Below, in pieces: positions 1-8,800 of a stretch of 64,000 bases of DNA (within the stretch, counting starts at the first letter, position 1; every line of letters begins with the position of its first letter). Source of the DNA: Caulobacter flavus. GTDB lineage: Bacteria; Pseudomonadota; Alphaproteobacteria; Caulobacterales; Caulobacteraceae. The stretch covers positions 5,120,001 through 5,184,000 of the forward strand of contig NZ_CP026100.1 of the NCBI RefSeq assembly GCF_003722335.1, in the 5' to 3' direction. Both the position numbers and the translations under genes were made by a program. Under the pieces are notes generated by a model. It was not told the DNA's origin. It saw only the letters and a list, made by a program, of their open reading frames with translations, and did no database searches.

Positions 1-992
1 CGCGCCTGGCTGCGGGTGCGGTTCACCCGCCAGTGGCGATACATCCTGGCGTGCAGGAACTCGCGAAGGCGCGCCAGATCTTCCAGCATGTCCGAGGAGA
101 ACGACACCAGGGCGTGCGGCAGGGCCCGCACCTCGTCGGCCGAGGCCACGCCGGTGATGGCCGCGCGCTGCAGGGTCTCGCCCATGACGTCGTCGACCAT
201 GGCGCCGATCATCCGGCGCACGGCCTCCAGGCGGGTGATGCGGGCGTCGAGCTCGGGACGCTCGCTGCGGACGGCCGCCAGGATCGGGCCGATCAGCGGC
301 ACGTCCATCAGTTCGTCCAGCGTGAACAGGCCCGCCTCGACCCCGTCGTCGATGTCGTGGTTGTTGTAGGCGATGTCGTCCGACAGGGCCGCGACCTGCG
401 CTTCCGCCGACGCCCAGGTGTCGAGCTTGAGGCCGTACTCGCCGTCGTACTTGGAGATCGCCTTCCACGACGGCTGGCCAAGCTTATGGATGACGGGGCC
501 GTTGTGCTTGATGACCCCTTCGAGGGTCTCCCAGGTCAGGTTCAGGCCGACGAAATCGGGATAGCGGTGCTCCAACTCGGTCACGACCCGGAAGGTCTGG
601 ACGTTGTGGTCGAAGCCGCCGAAGTCCTTGGTCTTCAGTTCCAGCTCGTCCTCGCCGGCGTGACCGAACGGCGGGTGGCCCAGATCGTGGGCCAGGGCGA
701 TGGTCTCGGCCAGGTCGGCGTCCAGCCCGAGCGCGGTGGCCAGCGAGCGCGCGATCTGCGCCACTTCCAGCGAATGGGTCAGGCGCGTGCGGAACTGGTC
801 GCCTTCGTGGGCGACGAACACCTGGGTCTTTTCCTTCAGGCGACGGAAGGCCGAGGTGTGGATGATGCGGTCCCGGTCGCGCGCGAACGGCGTGCGGGTG
901 CGGCTCTCGTCTTCCTGGTAGCGCCGGCCGCGTGACTTGGCCGGATCCTCGGCGTAGGGGGCGCGGGGGACGGCGAACGGAGACGTCGACAT
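1..992 (-). CDS. dgt: deoxyguanosinetriphosphate triphosphohydrolase-like protein, 3' end missing
   Basis: An HD-superfamily dNTP triphosphohydrolase that removes tripolyphosphate from dNTPs. The ATG at 992-990 opens [16 protein letters not shown], and the family signature follows: [19 protein letters not shown], then [12 protein letters not shown] (the H of the HD site), then [15 protein letters not shown]. About 330 residues are present; the family is usually near 400, so the C-terminus lies beyond the left edge. It is divergent from erpA with 77 bp between start codons. The plus-strand frame over the same bases is a GC shadow. Confidence 0.93.
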   Translation of the reverse strand, partial: MSTSPFAVPRAPYAEDPAKSRGRRYQEDESRTRTPFARDRDRIIHTSAFRRLKEKTQVFVAHEGDQFRTRLTHSLEVAQIARSLATALGLDADLAETIALAHDLGHPPFGHAGEDELELKTKDFGGFDHNVQTFRVVTELEHRYPDFVGLNLTWETLEGVIKHNGPVIHKLGQPSWKAISKYDGEYGLKLDTWASAEAQVAALSDDIAYNNHDIDDGVEAGLFTLDELMDVPLIGPILAAVRSERPELDARITRLEAVRRMIGAMVDDVMGETLQRAAITGVASADEVRALPHALVSFSSDMLEDLARLREFLHARMYRHWRVNRTRSQA

Positions 993-1069
993 GAGCGGCC
1001 TTTGCTGATCGCCCCTTTTCCCGGGACGCGGACGCCCTCATATAGGCGATAGATCGAGTTTCCACAGCC

Positions 1070-1402
1070 ATGACCGACACCGCCGTTACGCTTTCTTCCA
1101 ACGCCGCCCGCCGGCTGCACGCCCTGTCCCAGGCCGAAGGGCACGAAGTGATGCTTCGTGTGGCGGTCGACGGCGGCGGCTGCTCCGGCTTCCAGTATCG
1201 CTTCGACCTGGTTCAGGCCGCGCAGGACGACGACCTGAAGATCGAGCGCGACGGCGCTGCGGCCCTGGTCGACGTGGTCTCGCTGGCCCTGCTCAAGGGT
1301 TCGGAGATCGATTTCGTCGACGAACTGGCCGGCGCCGAGTTCCGGGTCAGGAATCCCAACGCCAAGTCCAGCTGCGGCTGCGGCGTCAGCTTCTCGATCT
1401 GA
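1070..1402 (+). CDS. erpA: iron-sulfur cluster insertion protein of the HesB/IscA/ErpA family
   Basis: A 110-residue A-type carrier that passes Fe-S clusters to apoproteins in the cytoplasm. The three conserved cysteines are visible: one in DGGGCSGFQY and two in the C-terminal SSCGCGVSF motif. Length is typical of the family. The start ATG at 1070 lies in the short divergent space shared with dgt. ErpA and IscA are hard to separate by sequence alone; the N-terminal VTLSSNAARRLHAL and the absence of isc/suf neighbours make ErpA the better name. Confidence 0.9.
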   Translation: MTDTAVTLSSNAARRLHALSQAEGHEVMLRVAVDGGGCSGFQYRFDLVQAAQDDDLKIERDGAAALVDVVSLALLKGSEIDFVDELAGAEFRVRNPNAKSSCGCGVSFSI

Positions 1403-1469
1403 CGCCCCTTCCAGCCCCTCTCGAGTTTATGGCGTGACACGCGCTAAACTAGGCTCTACGGTTCCCGCG

Positions 1470-1553
1470 ATGATCCTCGCCGCCAGCCAACAGCTGTTTT
1501 GGTACTTTAGCTATCCGACGCCTCTGGCGCCGGGAGGGGATCGTTTGGCCTGA
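1470..1553 (+). CDS. aromatic-amino-acid leader peptide of the DAHP synthase gene
   Basis: A 27-codon reading frame starting at ATG 1470 and ending at TGA 1551. Codons 10-15 (1497-1514) read FWYFSY, so five of six consecutive residues are Phe, Trp or Tyr. Directly downstream come a hairpin and a Rho-independent terminator, and then the gene for the first enzyme of aromatic amino acid synthesis. This is the layout of transcription attenuation, where ribosome stalling at Phe/Trp/Tyr codons would favour read-through. The Shine-Dalgarno sequence is weak. An imperfect Caulobacter-like -10 element, GCTAAACT, lies at 1443-1450. Sequence and layout are seen directly; the regulation is inferred. Confidence 0.8.
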   Translation: MILAASQQLFWYFSYPTPLAPGGDRLA

Positions 1554-1612
1554 GACCAGGCCGCCAAAAACGCCTTTCACCAGCCGCCAGGGGTTCCCCG
1601 GGCGGCTTTTTT
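1547..1612 (+). terminator. attenuator: pause hairpin and Rho-independent terminator before the DAHP synthase gene
   Basis: A first hairpin pairs GGCCTG (1547-1552) with CAGGCC (1557-1562) over the leader stop codon. A second, stronger hairpin pairs GCCGCC with GGCGGC, with a GGG/CCC inner stem (about 1583-1606), and is followed by six T residues (1607-1612). A competing pairing is possible between 1521-1529 (CCTCTGGCG) and 1585-1593 (CGCCAGGGG), which would remove the terminator's left arm and act as antiterminator. Which fold wins was not computed. Confidence 0.78.
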
Positions 1613-1649
1613 GATGGCCGCCGGACCCGCGAATTTTCCGGAGCACGCC

Positions 1650-2747
1650 ATGCCATCCTCGACCGCCGCCAACCTCGTCTCGCTGCCCATTCCCACCGAC
1701 GACCTGCGCATTTCCCGCCTGCAGACTCTCAGCCCGCCCGCCCAGGTGATCGGCGAAGCCCCCTCCACCTCGTCCACGGCCGAGATCGTCGAGGGCTCGC
1801 GCCAGGCGGTGCACGAGATCCTGCACGGCCGCGACGACCGACTGGTGGTGGTGATCGGCCCCTGCTCGATCCACGATCCCAAGGCCGCCATCGACTACGC
1901 CAGCCGCCTGGCCGCCGAGCGCGAACGCCACGCCGGCGAGCTGGAAGTGATCATGCGCGTCTACTTCGAGAAGCCGCGCACGACGGTGGGCTGGAAGGGC
2001 CTGATCAACGACCCGGGCCTCGACGGCGGCTTCCACATCAACGAGGGCCTGCGCCTGGCGCGCCGGGTGCTGCTCGACGTCTCGGCCCAGGGCCTGCCGG
2101 CGGCCTGCGAGTTCCTCGACGTGACGACCCCGCAGTACATCGCCGACCTGGTGGCCTGGGGCGCGATCGGCGCCCGCACCACCGAAAGCCAGATCCACCG
2201 CGAGATGGCCTCGGGCCTGTCGTGCCCGGTCGGCTTCAAGAACGGCACCAACGGCGACGTGAAGGTCGCGGTCGACGCCGTCACCGCCGCCGCCCAGCCG
2301 CACCATTTCCTGGCCGTCACCAAGGAAGGCCGCGCGGCCATCGCCACCACCACCGGCAACGCCGATAGCCACGTGGTGCTGCGCGGCGGAAAGACCCCCA
2401 ACTACGACGCCGCCAGCGTCGCGGCCGCCGCCCAGGCCCTGGCCAAGGCAGGCCTGCCGCCGCGCCTGATGGTCGACGCCAGCCACGCCAACAGCGGCAA
2501 GAACCACGAGAACCAGCCCGCCGTGGTCGCCGACATCGCCGCCCAGGTGGCGACCGGCGCCTCGCCGATCATGGGCGTGATGATCGAGAGCAACCTCGTG
2601 GCCGGCCGCCAGGACATCGTGCCCGGCCAGCCGCTGACCTACGGCCAATCGGTAACCGACGCCTGCATCGACTGGGACACCTCGGTCCGCGTGCTGGACG
2701 AACTGGCCGCCGCCGTGCGCGCCGGCCGTCAGGCCCGCAAGGCGTAG
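1650..2747 (+). CDS. aroG: 3-deoxy-7-phosphoheptulonate (DAHP) synthase, class I
   Basis: Condenses phosphoenolpyruvate and erythrose 4-phosphate in the first step of the shikimate pathway. Family motifs include VVVIGPCSIHDPKAA, MRVYFEKPRTTVGWKG, CEFLDVTTPQYIADL, the KNGTNGDV segment and LMVDASHANSGKNH. The start at 1650 (MPSSTAANL) is preferred over the in-frame ATG at 1611 because GGAG lies at 1640-1643 and the 1611 codon falls on the terminator T-tract. The product is 365 residues, close to AroF/G/H enzymes. Expression is probably controlled by the leader-peptide attenuator just upstream. The isozyme letter is uncertain. Confidence 0.92.
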   Translation: MPSSTAANLVSLPIPTDDLRISRLQTLSPPAQVIGEAPSTSSTAEIVEGSRQAVHEILHGRDDRLVVVIGPCSIHDPKAAIDYASRLAAERERHAGELEVIMRVYFEKPRTTVGWKGLINDPGLDGGFHINEGLRLARRVLLDVSAQGLPAACEFLDVTTPQYIADLVAWGAIGARTTESQIHREMASGLSCPVGFKNGTNGDVKVAVDAVTAAAQPHHFLAVTKEGRAAIATTTGNADSHVVLRGGKTPNYDAASVAAAAQALAKAGLPPRLMVDASHANSGKNHENQPAVVADIAAQVATGASPIMGVMIESNLVAGRQDIVPGQPLTYGQSVTDACIDWDTSVRVLDELAAAVRAGRQARKA

Positions 2748-2758
2748 GCGCCATGGAC

Positions 2759-2784
2759 GGAGGAGCGCCGGCGGGCGCTCCTCC
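2759..2784 (+). terminator. hairpin downstream of the DAHP synthase gene
   Basis: A perfect 11-bp inverted repeat (GGAGGAGCGCC at 2759-2769 and its complement at 2774-2784, loop GGCG) follows the stop codon of the DAHP synthase gene. There is no clear T-run, so it may act as a weak terminator or an RNA-stabilising stem. Confidence 0.6.
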
Positions 2785-2864
2785 CTATCCCCCGAAATCT
2801 CTTTGGTATGGCTTGAGCGCGGGGCCGGCGCCCCCTAGCCTCCGCGCCTCTATCGGAGCCCGCC

Positions 2865-3653
2865 ATGCGCATCGCCACCTGGAACGTCAATTCGGTCAAC
2901 GCCCGCCTGGACAACGTCCTGGCCTGGTTCGAGGCCGAGGCGCCCGACGTCGCGGTGCTGCAGGAGATCAAGTGCGTCGACGAGAAGTTCCCGGCCGAGG
3001 CCTTCGAGCGCCTGGGCTACAACGTCGTCGTCCACGGCCAGAAGACCTACAACGGGGTGGCCCTGCTCTCGAAGCATCCGGTCGAGGACGTCCGCAAGGG
3101 CCTGCCCCTGCTGGAGGGCGACGCCGAGGACGAGCAGGCCCGCTACGTCGAGGCGGTGATCTCGGGGCCCAAGCCGGTGCGGGTAATTGGCATCTACCTG
3201 CCCAACGGCAATCCGATCGGCACCGAGAAGTTCGCCTACAAGCTGTCGTGGATGCGCCGCCTGCACGAACACGCCAAGGGCCTGCTCGCTTTCGAGGAGC
3301 CGATGGTCATCGCCGGCGACTACAACGTCATTCCCGAGGTCGAGGACGTGGCCAATCCCGAGGCCTGGCTGGGCGACGCCCTGTTCCAGCCCGAGAGCCG
3401 CGCCGCCTTCCGGGCGCTGAAGAACCTCGGCTTCACCGACGCCTACATGCAGGCCGACGGCGCGCCCGGCGGCTACACCTTCTGGGACTACCAGGCCGGC
3501 GCCTGGCCCCGGAACCTGGGCATCCGCATCGACCACCTGCTGCTTTCGCCCCAGGCCGCCGACAAGCTGGCGCAGGTGAAGATCCACCGCGACGAGCGCG
3601 ACAAGGAAAAGCCCTCCGACCACGTGCCGGTGGTGGCGACCCTGAACCTCTGA
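2865..3653 (+). CDS. xthA: exodeoxyribonuclease III (AP endonuclease)
   Basis: A 262-residue endonuclease/exonuclease/phosphatase-family enzyme that cuts DNA at abasic sites in base-excision repair. The order of motifs is canonical: MRIATWNVNSVNARL at the N-terminus, VLQEIKC with the metal-binding Glu, YLPNGNP, the catalytic GDYNVIP segment, and SDHVPVVA at the C-terminus. Length is standard. It stands alone, between the DAHP synthase hairpin and an unrelated membrane-anchored protein gene. Confidence 0.95.
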   Translation: MRIATWNVNSVNARLDNVLAWFEAEAPDVAVLQEIKCVDEKFPAEAFERLGYNVVVHGQKTYNGVALLSKHPVEDVRKGLPLLEGDAEDEQARYVEAVISGPKPVRVIGIYLPNGNPIGTEKFAYKLSWMRRLHEHAKGLLAFEEPMVIAGDYNVIPEVEDVANPEAWLGDALFQPESRAAFRALKNLGFTDAYMQADGAPGGYTFWDYQAGAWPRNLGIRIDHLLLSPQAADKLAQVKIHRDERDKEKPSDHVPVVATLNL

Positions 3654-3719
3654 CGTTCCGGGGCGACCGGTAGCGGGCACCCCTGTCGCGAATCCGCGAA
3701 CGCCGCTAGCCTCCGCGCC

Positions 3720-4607
3720 ATGAGCGAGTTCTGGCGCCTCCTGTTGCTCGTCGCCATCGCCGGGTCGGCCGTCACCTTCATGGGCAGCGCGGCCATCTGG
3801 TTCATGGACGAAGAGCGTCGCATCCGCCGCGCCCTCCGCCACGTGCTGAAGGGCGAGCCCGAGACCGTCATCGTCGCGCATGGGCGGGGCAAGGGCGTCG
3901 GCTTTTCGTTCGACACCAACACCGCCGCCGTGGCCTGGGACGCCGGGACCTGGTGCCTGCTCTATCGCATCGACGAACTGATGGGCGCCGAACTGTCGGT
4001 CGACAACCAGGTGGTCGGCCGGGTGTTCCGGGGCGAACAGCGCCGGGCCATCGACCAGATCGTGCAGCAGGCCAGCCGCGTCTGCCTGCGCCTGATCTTC
4101 GATGATCCGCGCCATCCCGACTTCGAGCTGGACCTGTGGCTGGAGGGCGACGAGCAGCAGCGCCAGAGCCGCTCGCCCGCCCTGGCGATCCAGGAGGCCA
4201 ATCGCTGGCTGGCCCGGGCCGAGGCGATCGTGCGTCGGCCGCTGGCGCCGCGCGGCGCCGCCGCCAAGGCCGCCGAGCCCGAGATCGCCCGCAGGCCCGA
4301 GCCGGCGGCGCCGGTCGACAAGCCCAAGCCCTATCGTTCGGCCCGCGAGGCCGTGACCGCCGGCGCGGGCGCCGCCGCCGTCGCCACCGCGCCGCTGTTC
4401 GAGGAGATCGACGACGGTCCCGAGACCGCCGATCCGCCATGGTCGGACCCCGAGGCGCCGATCCAGGCCTGGGCCGACGACGGCGACACCACCGACGAGC
4501 CGGCCTATCTGCCGCCCGAACGTCCCTACAAGCCAGTGTCGAAGGCTGCCCGGGAATCCCGGGGCGACCAGGACGAGCTGCCGTTCGACCTGGACGACGA
4601 GGACTAA
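3720..4607 (+). CDS. membrane-anchored protein of unknown function with an acidic proline-rich tail
   Basis: No family was recognised. The 295-residue product has one N-terminal membrane segment (about residues 5-27). Residues 35-150 form a compact region that may be globular, with a run EERRIRRALRHVL and the phrase GRGKGVGFSFDTN. From about residue 150 to the end it is rich in Ala, Pro, Glu and Asp and probably disordered, ending in DLPFDLDDED-like acidic sequence. It could be an inner-membrane anchor for a cytoplasmic tail. The start ATG at 3720 follows a 66-bp gap after xthA. Confidence 0.7.
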   Translation: MSEFWRLLLLVAIAGSAVTFMGSAAIWFMDEERRIRRALRHVLKGEPETVIVAHGRGKGVGFSFDTNTAAVAWDAGTWCLLYRIDELMGAELSVDNQVVGRVFRGEQRRAIDQIVQQASRVCLRLIFDDPRHPDFELDLWLEGDEQQRQSRSPALAIQEANRWLARAEAIVRRPLAPRGAAAKAAEPEIARRPEPAAPVDKPKPYRSAREAVTAGAGAAAVATAPLFEEIDDGPETADPPWSDPEAPIQAWADDGDTTDEPAYLPPERPYKPVSKAARESRGDQDELPFDLDDED

Positions 4608-4679
4608 GCCACTCCCTCCCGCGTGGGTTGCGAAACGCCGCCGATTGGGCCACGCTCGGACGTTCCGTGGAGCCGCGCC

Positions 4680-5048
4680 ATGATCCGCCTCGCCGCCCTC
4701 GCCCTGCCCCTGCTGCTGGCCGCTCCCGCCATGGCCCAGACGCCGGCGACCCCGGCGCCGCAGAAGCTTGTGCTGAACTTGGCCGATCGCGACGGCGACG
4801 GCGTGGTCAGCCCGGCCGAGGCGGCCGAGCACCTGGCGTCCGGCGACGCCGCCGAACTGCCCGCCGCCCAGCCGGCGAGCGCGCCGCATCGCGGTCCCCG
4901 CATCAGGCCTGGACGCGCCAAGGCCGAGCCGGCCGACGAAGCCGGCTTTCCTGGCCTGTCGATGAAGCGCCGCTTCGTCGAGGCCAGCGAGTTCGAACAG
5001 GCGCTGGAATATCGCTTCCTGGAAGAGCTGAAAGACAGGCGCAAGTAG
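4680..5048 (+). CDS. periplasmic single EF-hand protein
   Basis: A 122-residue product from the ATG at 4680, chosen because it begins a clean signal peptide (MIRLAALALPLLLAAPAMAQ). The mature part contains one full EF-hand loop, DRDGDGVVSPAE, at about residues 37-48, which should bind Ca2+. The rest is low-complexity Ala/Pro sequence and a helical C-terminus with KRRFVEASEFEQALEYRFLEE. Small secreted EF-hand proteins like this are common in Caulobacter relatives and mostly have no assigned role. A longer in-frame start at 4623 would bury the signal peptide. Confidence 0.78.
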   Translation: MIRLAALALPLLLAAPAMAQTPATPAPQKLVLNLADRDGDGVVSPAEAAEHLASGDAAELPAAQPASAPHRGPRIRPGRAKAEPADEAGFPGLSMKRRFVEASEFEQALEYRFLEELKDRRK

Positions 5049-5127
5049 CGGTAGTCCTTTCCGCAAGCGGACAAGCCGCGCCGGCCAAGGTTCCACCCAT
5101 TTTTTGCCGACTGCGGCGATCCCGCAG

Positions 5128-5144
5128 TTGCGAATAACTCTCAA
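5128..5144. promoter_or_regulatory. Fur-like operator before the TonB receptor gene
   Basis: TTGCGAATAACTCTCAA is an imperfect 17-bp palindrome (13 of 17 positions symmetric) of the AT-rich type bound by Fur in alphaproteobacteria. It lies 62 bp before the receptor start codon. Iron control of a TonB receptor is usual; the assignment here is inferred from pattern only. Confidence 0.45.
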
Positions 5145-5206
5145 CATCCGTATGACGCCCGGCCTTAATGCGATTGATACGCACGAGCGTAAGTACGGGG
5201 CGAGTG

Positions 5207-7717
5207 ATGAAGCGAGCGATGATGACGACCGCGGCCATGGCCGTGGCGATGGGCGCGGCCGGCCAGGCCTGGAGCCAGGACGAGAAGGCCGAGCGCCTGC
5301 CGAAAGTCAGCATCGAGGCGACCGCCGCCGCTCCGCCCGCCGCCGCCTACCAGGCCAATGATCCGGTCGACTCGGGCACCTCGAAGATCAGCCGCCGCGC
5401 CCTCGAGGACCGCACGCCCGGCAACGGCGACGTCATCGAGACCCTGAAGATCCTGCCCTACGCCAACTTCGACTCCAACCAGGGCCTGGCCACGCAGGAA
5501 AGCATCCAGGACCAGCGTCCTGCCAACATCTCGATCTCCGGCGGGCAGTTCTACGACAACTACTTCTCGATCGACGGCATCGGCGTGAACAGCCGCCTGG
5601 ACGTCGTCAATCTCGGTGGCTCCAACCTGCAGAACTACAACGAGACCGGCGGCGGCAGCGCTCAGTCGATCTGGCTCGACACCAACCTGATCGAGAGCCT
5701 GACGGTGCGCGACAGCAATGTCTCGGCCCAGTACGGCGGCTTCACCGGCGGCGTGGTCCAGGTCGAGACGCGCCAGCCGTCGCACGTCTTCGGCGGCACG
5801 CTGACGGTCGGTTGCACCAACGACAGCATGACCTCGTTCAAGATCCCGGCGAAGACCTTGGCGCTCCTGGGCGGCGTCAAGCCGGAGCATCCCAACTACG
5901 AAAAGTGCAAGGTCAACGCGACGGTCGACCTGCCGATCAACGAGAAGGTCCGCGTCCTGCTCGGCGCCGGCCGGCAGGAAACCGAGATGACCTACTACCG
6001 CGCCGCCAACTATGGCGGCGGCGCGTTCGGCCTGAAGAGCCGCAGCACCAACGCCCTGGCCAAGGTCGAGGTCGACCTCGCGCCGGACCTCGTGCTGCGC
6101 GGCCAGGTGGCCTACAGCCCCTACACAAGCGAGAATTCCGCCGACAACGCCCGCAACGCGGTCATGACCCAGCAGGGCGGCGGCCTGACCGGCAAGCTGG
6201 AACTGGCCGGCAAGCGCGACCAGGCCAACTGGACGCTGGCCGCCACCTACGCCAAGGCCAAGAGCGGCCGCGAGGCGCCGGACCCCAATTTCTCGTGGTC
6301 GTCGGCCTCGAACTACGCCGACTGGTGCTCCAGCACCAACTGCACCGAAGGCAGCTTCGGCGACCTCGACCAATGGCAGGAAGACATCGGCCTGCAGGCC
6401 CGCTGGAACCAGCCGTTCATGGGCGGCGACCTGCGCCTGGGCGCCGACTACGGCCATGTCGAGGCCCGCAAGACCCGCCCCGAGGACAACTACGCCTACA
6501 GCCAGGGCACGGTCAGCAGCCGCGTCACCTGCGTGGCGGGCGACGTGGCCTGCAAGGAGGGCGACATCGTCCTGCTCAGCGCCATCTACTACCAGGCCTA
6601 CGACGCCCGGGTCAGCCTCGACTCGGTGTCGGCCTTCGCCGAGTACGAAGTCAGCCGCGGCCCGCTGACCGTGCGCGGCGGGTTGCGCTACGACCATGAG
6701 AGCCTGCTGGCCAACCACAGCTTCGCCCCCCGCCTGTCGGTGGTCTACGAACTGCCGTGGGAGGTCACCGCCACGGTCGGCGCGAACCGCTACTACTCGC
6801 GCGACTTCCTGGGCTACGCGATCAAGTCGCAGTACCCCGGCACCAGGGTCTATCGCCGCACCACCTCGACGGTGAACGGCCAACTGGTGGCCGGCGCCTG
6901 GACGCTCAACACCCACACCGTCACGGCCGGCGTCGCGGGCACCGGCGTCAAGACGCCCTACTCCGACGAACTGACCTTCGCCCTGGCCAAGCCGGTCTTC
7001 GGCGGCGTGGCCCGGATCAAGGGCGTGGCCCGCGAGAGCCGCGACCAGTTCACCGCCGGCGTCGTCACGGTGAACCAGTACATCCGCGAGACCAACGGCC
7101 AGACCTACACCTACAACACCACCAGCCTGGGCAACGACGGCGAGACCTCGTTCCGCGGCCTGTCGGCCGAATGGAGCCGGGGCTTTGGTCGCCACACCGT
7201 CTCGCTGAACGGCTCGTGGTCGAAGACCGAGGACAACCTCAGCGACGGCTACTATGAGGATCCGTCGGACGAGACGGAGTACGGCGACGAGCTGATCTAC
7301 TACAAGGGCGAGGTCCGCACCCTGACGGGCGTAATCGCCGAGAACCAGCGGCTGAACTACGCCGCGCCGGGCCTGATCAACGGTGACTGGAGCGCGGACT
7401 GGTGGAAGGGCCGCGTGCGGACCAACCTCAACGCCCGCTGGCGCTCGGGGTACGACCAGATCGAAGACCTGGGAACCTACCAGACCGTAAGCGGCGTGCG
7501 CTACGCGATATGGGACGTGGTCCGCTACAAGTCGCAGACGACGTTCAACGCCAACGTCTCGGCCCTGGTGGCCCAGACCGCCTATGGCGAGGCGCGCCTC
7601 GACCTGCGGATCACCAACCTGCTCGACACACTGCCGCAGACGGTCACCGCCGCGTCGACGAGCAAGCCCTACCGCATGGGCCGCTCGTTCTGGGTGGGCA
7701 TGAGCTACAAGTTCTAA
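5207..7717 (+). CDS. TonB-dependent outer-membrane receptor
   Basis: An 836-residue receptor that imports a ligand through the outer membrane using TonB energy. The ATG at 5207 starts MKRAMMTTAAMAVAMGAAGQAWSQ, a signal peptide; the frame also opens further upstream, with no signal. A plug domain follows (PANISISGGQFYDNYFSIDGIGVNS, then NVSAQYGGFTGGVVQVETRQP), and a long beta-barrel ends in WVGMSYKF with the terminal Phe of barrel proteins. A di-haem peroxidase gene starts 4 bp after its stop, so they are probably co-transcribed. The ligand is unknown; the Fur-like box points to iron. Confidence 0.9.
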   Translation: MKRAMMTTAAMAVAMGAAGQAWSQDEKAERLPKVSIEATAAAPPAAAYQANDPVDSGTSKISRRALEDRTPGNGDVIETLKILPYANFDSNQGLATQESIQDQRPANISISGGQFYDNYFSIDGIGVNSRLDVVNLGGSNLQNYNETGGGSAQSIWLDTNLIESLTVRDSNVSAQYGGFTGGVVQVETRQPSHVFGGTLTVGCTNDSMTSFKIPAKTLALLGGVKPEHPNYEKCKVNATVDLPINEKVRVLLGAGRQETEMTYYRAANYGGGAFGLKSRSTNALAKVEVDLAPDLVLRGQVAYSPYTSENSADNARNAVMTQQGGGLTGKLELAGKRDQANWTLAATYAKAKSGREAPDPNFSWSSASNYADWCSSTNCTEGSFGDLDQWQEDIGLQARWNQPFMGGDLRLGADYGHVEARKTRPEDNYAYSQGTVSSRVTCVAGDVACKEGDIVLLSAIYYQAYDARVSLDSVSAFAEYEVSRGPLTVRGGLRYDHESLLANHSFAPRLSVVYELPWEVTATVGANRYYSRDFLGYAIKSQYPGTRVYRRTTSTVNGQLVAGAWTLNTHTVTAGVAGTGVKTPYSDELTFALAKPVFGGVARIKGVARESRDQFTAGVVTVNQYIRETNGQTYTYNTTSLGNDGETSFRGLSAEWSRGFGRHTVSLNGSWSKTEDNLSDGYYEDPSDETEYGDELIYYKGEVRTLTGVIAENQRLNYAAPGLINGDWSADWWKGRVRTNLNARWRSGYDQIEDLGTYQTVSGVRYAIWDVVRYKSQTTFNANVSALVAQTAYGEARLDLRITNLLDTLPQTVTAASTSKPYRMGRSFWVGMSYKF

Positions 7718-7720
7718 GCC

Positions 7721-8800
7721 ATGAAGCGCGCGGCGAATCTCCTTCTTTTGCTGGGAACGGCGGCGGCCTTGATCGGGCTGGCGCCGGCGCCCGACCCGAC
7801 GGCGCTTCGCCGCGCCGCCTTCGCGGGCAAGCCCGACAGCTGGCCAGCTCCCGCCCTGCTGCCGGGCGCCAGCTTCACGCCGTTCGGCGCCTTGCCCGCC
7901 CCGGCGATCCCGGCCGACAATCCGCAGACGCCCGAAAAGATCGCCCTGGGCCGCAAGCTGTTCGACGACCCCAAGCTGTCGGGCTCGGGCCAGATCGCCT
8001 GCGCCTCGTGCCACAATCCCGAACTGGCCTTCGGCGACGGGGTGAAGACCTCGTTCGGCCACGACCGCCAGCGCGGGCGCCGCAACGCGCCCACCTTGAG
8101 CGTCGTGGCCTGGCGCACGCCGCTGTTCTGGGACGGTCGCGCCGGCAGCCTGGAGACCCAGGCCCTGGGCCCGGTCGTCGACCACAAGGAGATGGCCGGC
8201 GACCCGCGCGAGATCGAGCGCCGCCTGGCCGCCGATCCCGACTATCGCAAGGACTTCAAGGCGGTGTTCGGGGCCCGCCGGCCAACCATGCAGGACGCCG
8301 CCAAGGCCCTGGCCGCCTACCAGCGCACCCTCAAGCCGCGCAGCAGCAAGTGGGACCGCGTGCTGTCGCTGGGCGGCCGGGTGCTGACCGACCAGGAACT
8401 GCAGGGCCTGGAGCTGTTCCAGGGCAAGGCCGGCTGCGTCAACTGCCACAACGGCCCGCTGCTGTCGGACGGCAAGTTCCACAACATCGGCCTCAGCTTC
8501 TACGGCCGCAAGCTGCAGGACCTGGGCCGCTACGAGGTCAGCGGCGACCCGGCCGACGTCGGCGCGTTCCTGACGCCGTCGCTGCGCGGGATCTCCAGGA
8601 CCGGCCCCTACATGCACAACGGCACCTTTCCCACGCTGGAGGGCACGGTGAACTTCTACAACGAAGGCGGCGCCCGCCCCCGCCCCAAGGCCGACCAGGT
8701 CGGCGACCGCCTGTTCCCGACCACGACGCCCCTGCTCAAGCCCCTGGGCCTGACGCGGGAGGAGAAGGCGGCGCTGGTGGCGTTCCTGGAGACACTCTAG
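7721..8800 (+). CDS. di-haem cytochrome c peroxidase / MauG-family protein
   Basis: A 359-residue periplasmic protein with an N-terminal hydrophobic signal (MKRAANLLLLLGTAAALIGLAPA). It has two c-type haem sites, CASCH and CVNCH, about 156 residues apart, with the family context LGRKLFDD, RNAPTLSVVAWRTPLFWDGRAGSLE and LRGISRTGPYMHNGTFPTLE. It reduces hydrogen peroxide or oxidises a protein partner. Directly following the TonB receptor gene, it may work on the same metal or ligand, as in similar receptor-peroxidase pairs. That link is inference. Confidence 0.9.
   Translation: MKRAANLLLLLGTAAALIGLAPAPDPTALRRAAFAGKPDSWPAPALLPGASFTPFGALPAPAIPADNPQTPEKIALGRKLFDDPKLSGSGQIACASCHNPELAFGDGVKTSFGHDRQRGRRNAPTLSVVAWRTPLFWDGRAGSLETQALGPVVDHKEMAGDPREIERRLAADPDYRKDFKAVFGARRPTMQDAAKALAAYQRTLKPRSSKWDRVLSLGGRVLTDQELQGLELFQGKAGCVNCHNGPLLSDGKFHNIGLSFYGRKLQDLGRYEVSGDPADVGAFLTPSLRGISRTGPYMHNGTFPTLEGTVNFYNEGGARPRPKADQVGDRLFPTTTPLLKPLGLTREEKAALVAFLETL

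Noticed and set aside
1611-1649. ATG 1611 as start of the DAHP synthase
   Set aside because: It falls within the attenuator T-tract and lacks a ribosome site; ATG 1650 has GGAG at the right distance.
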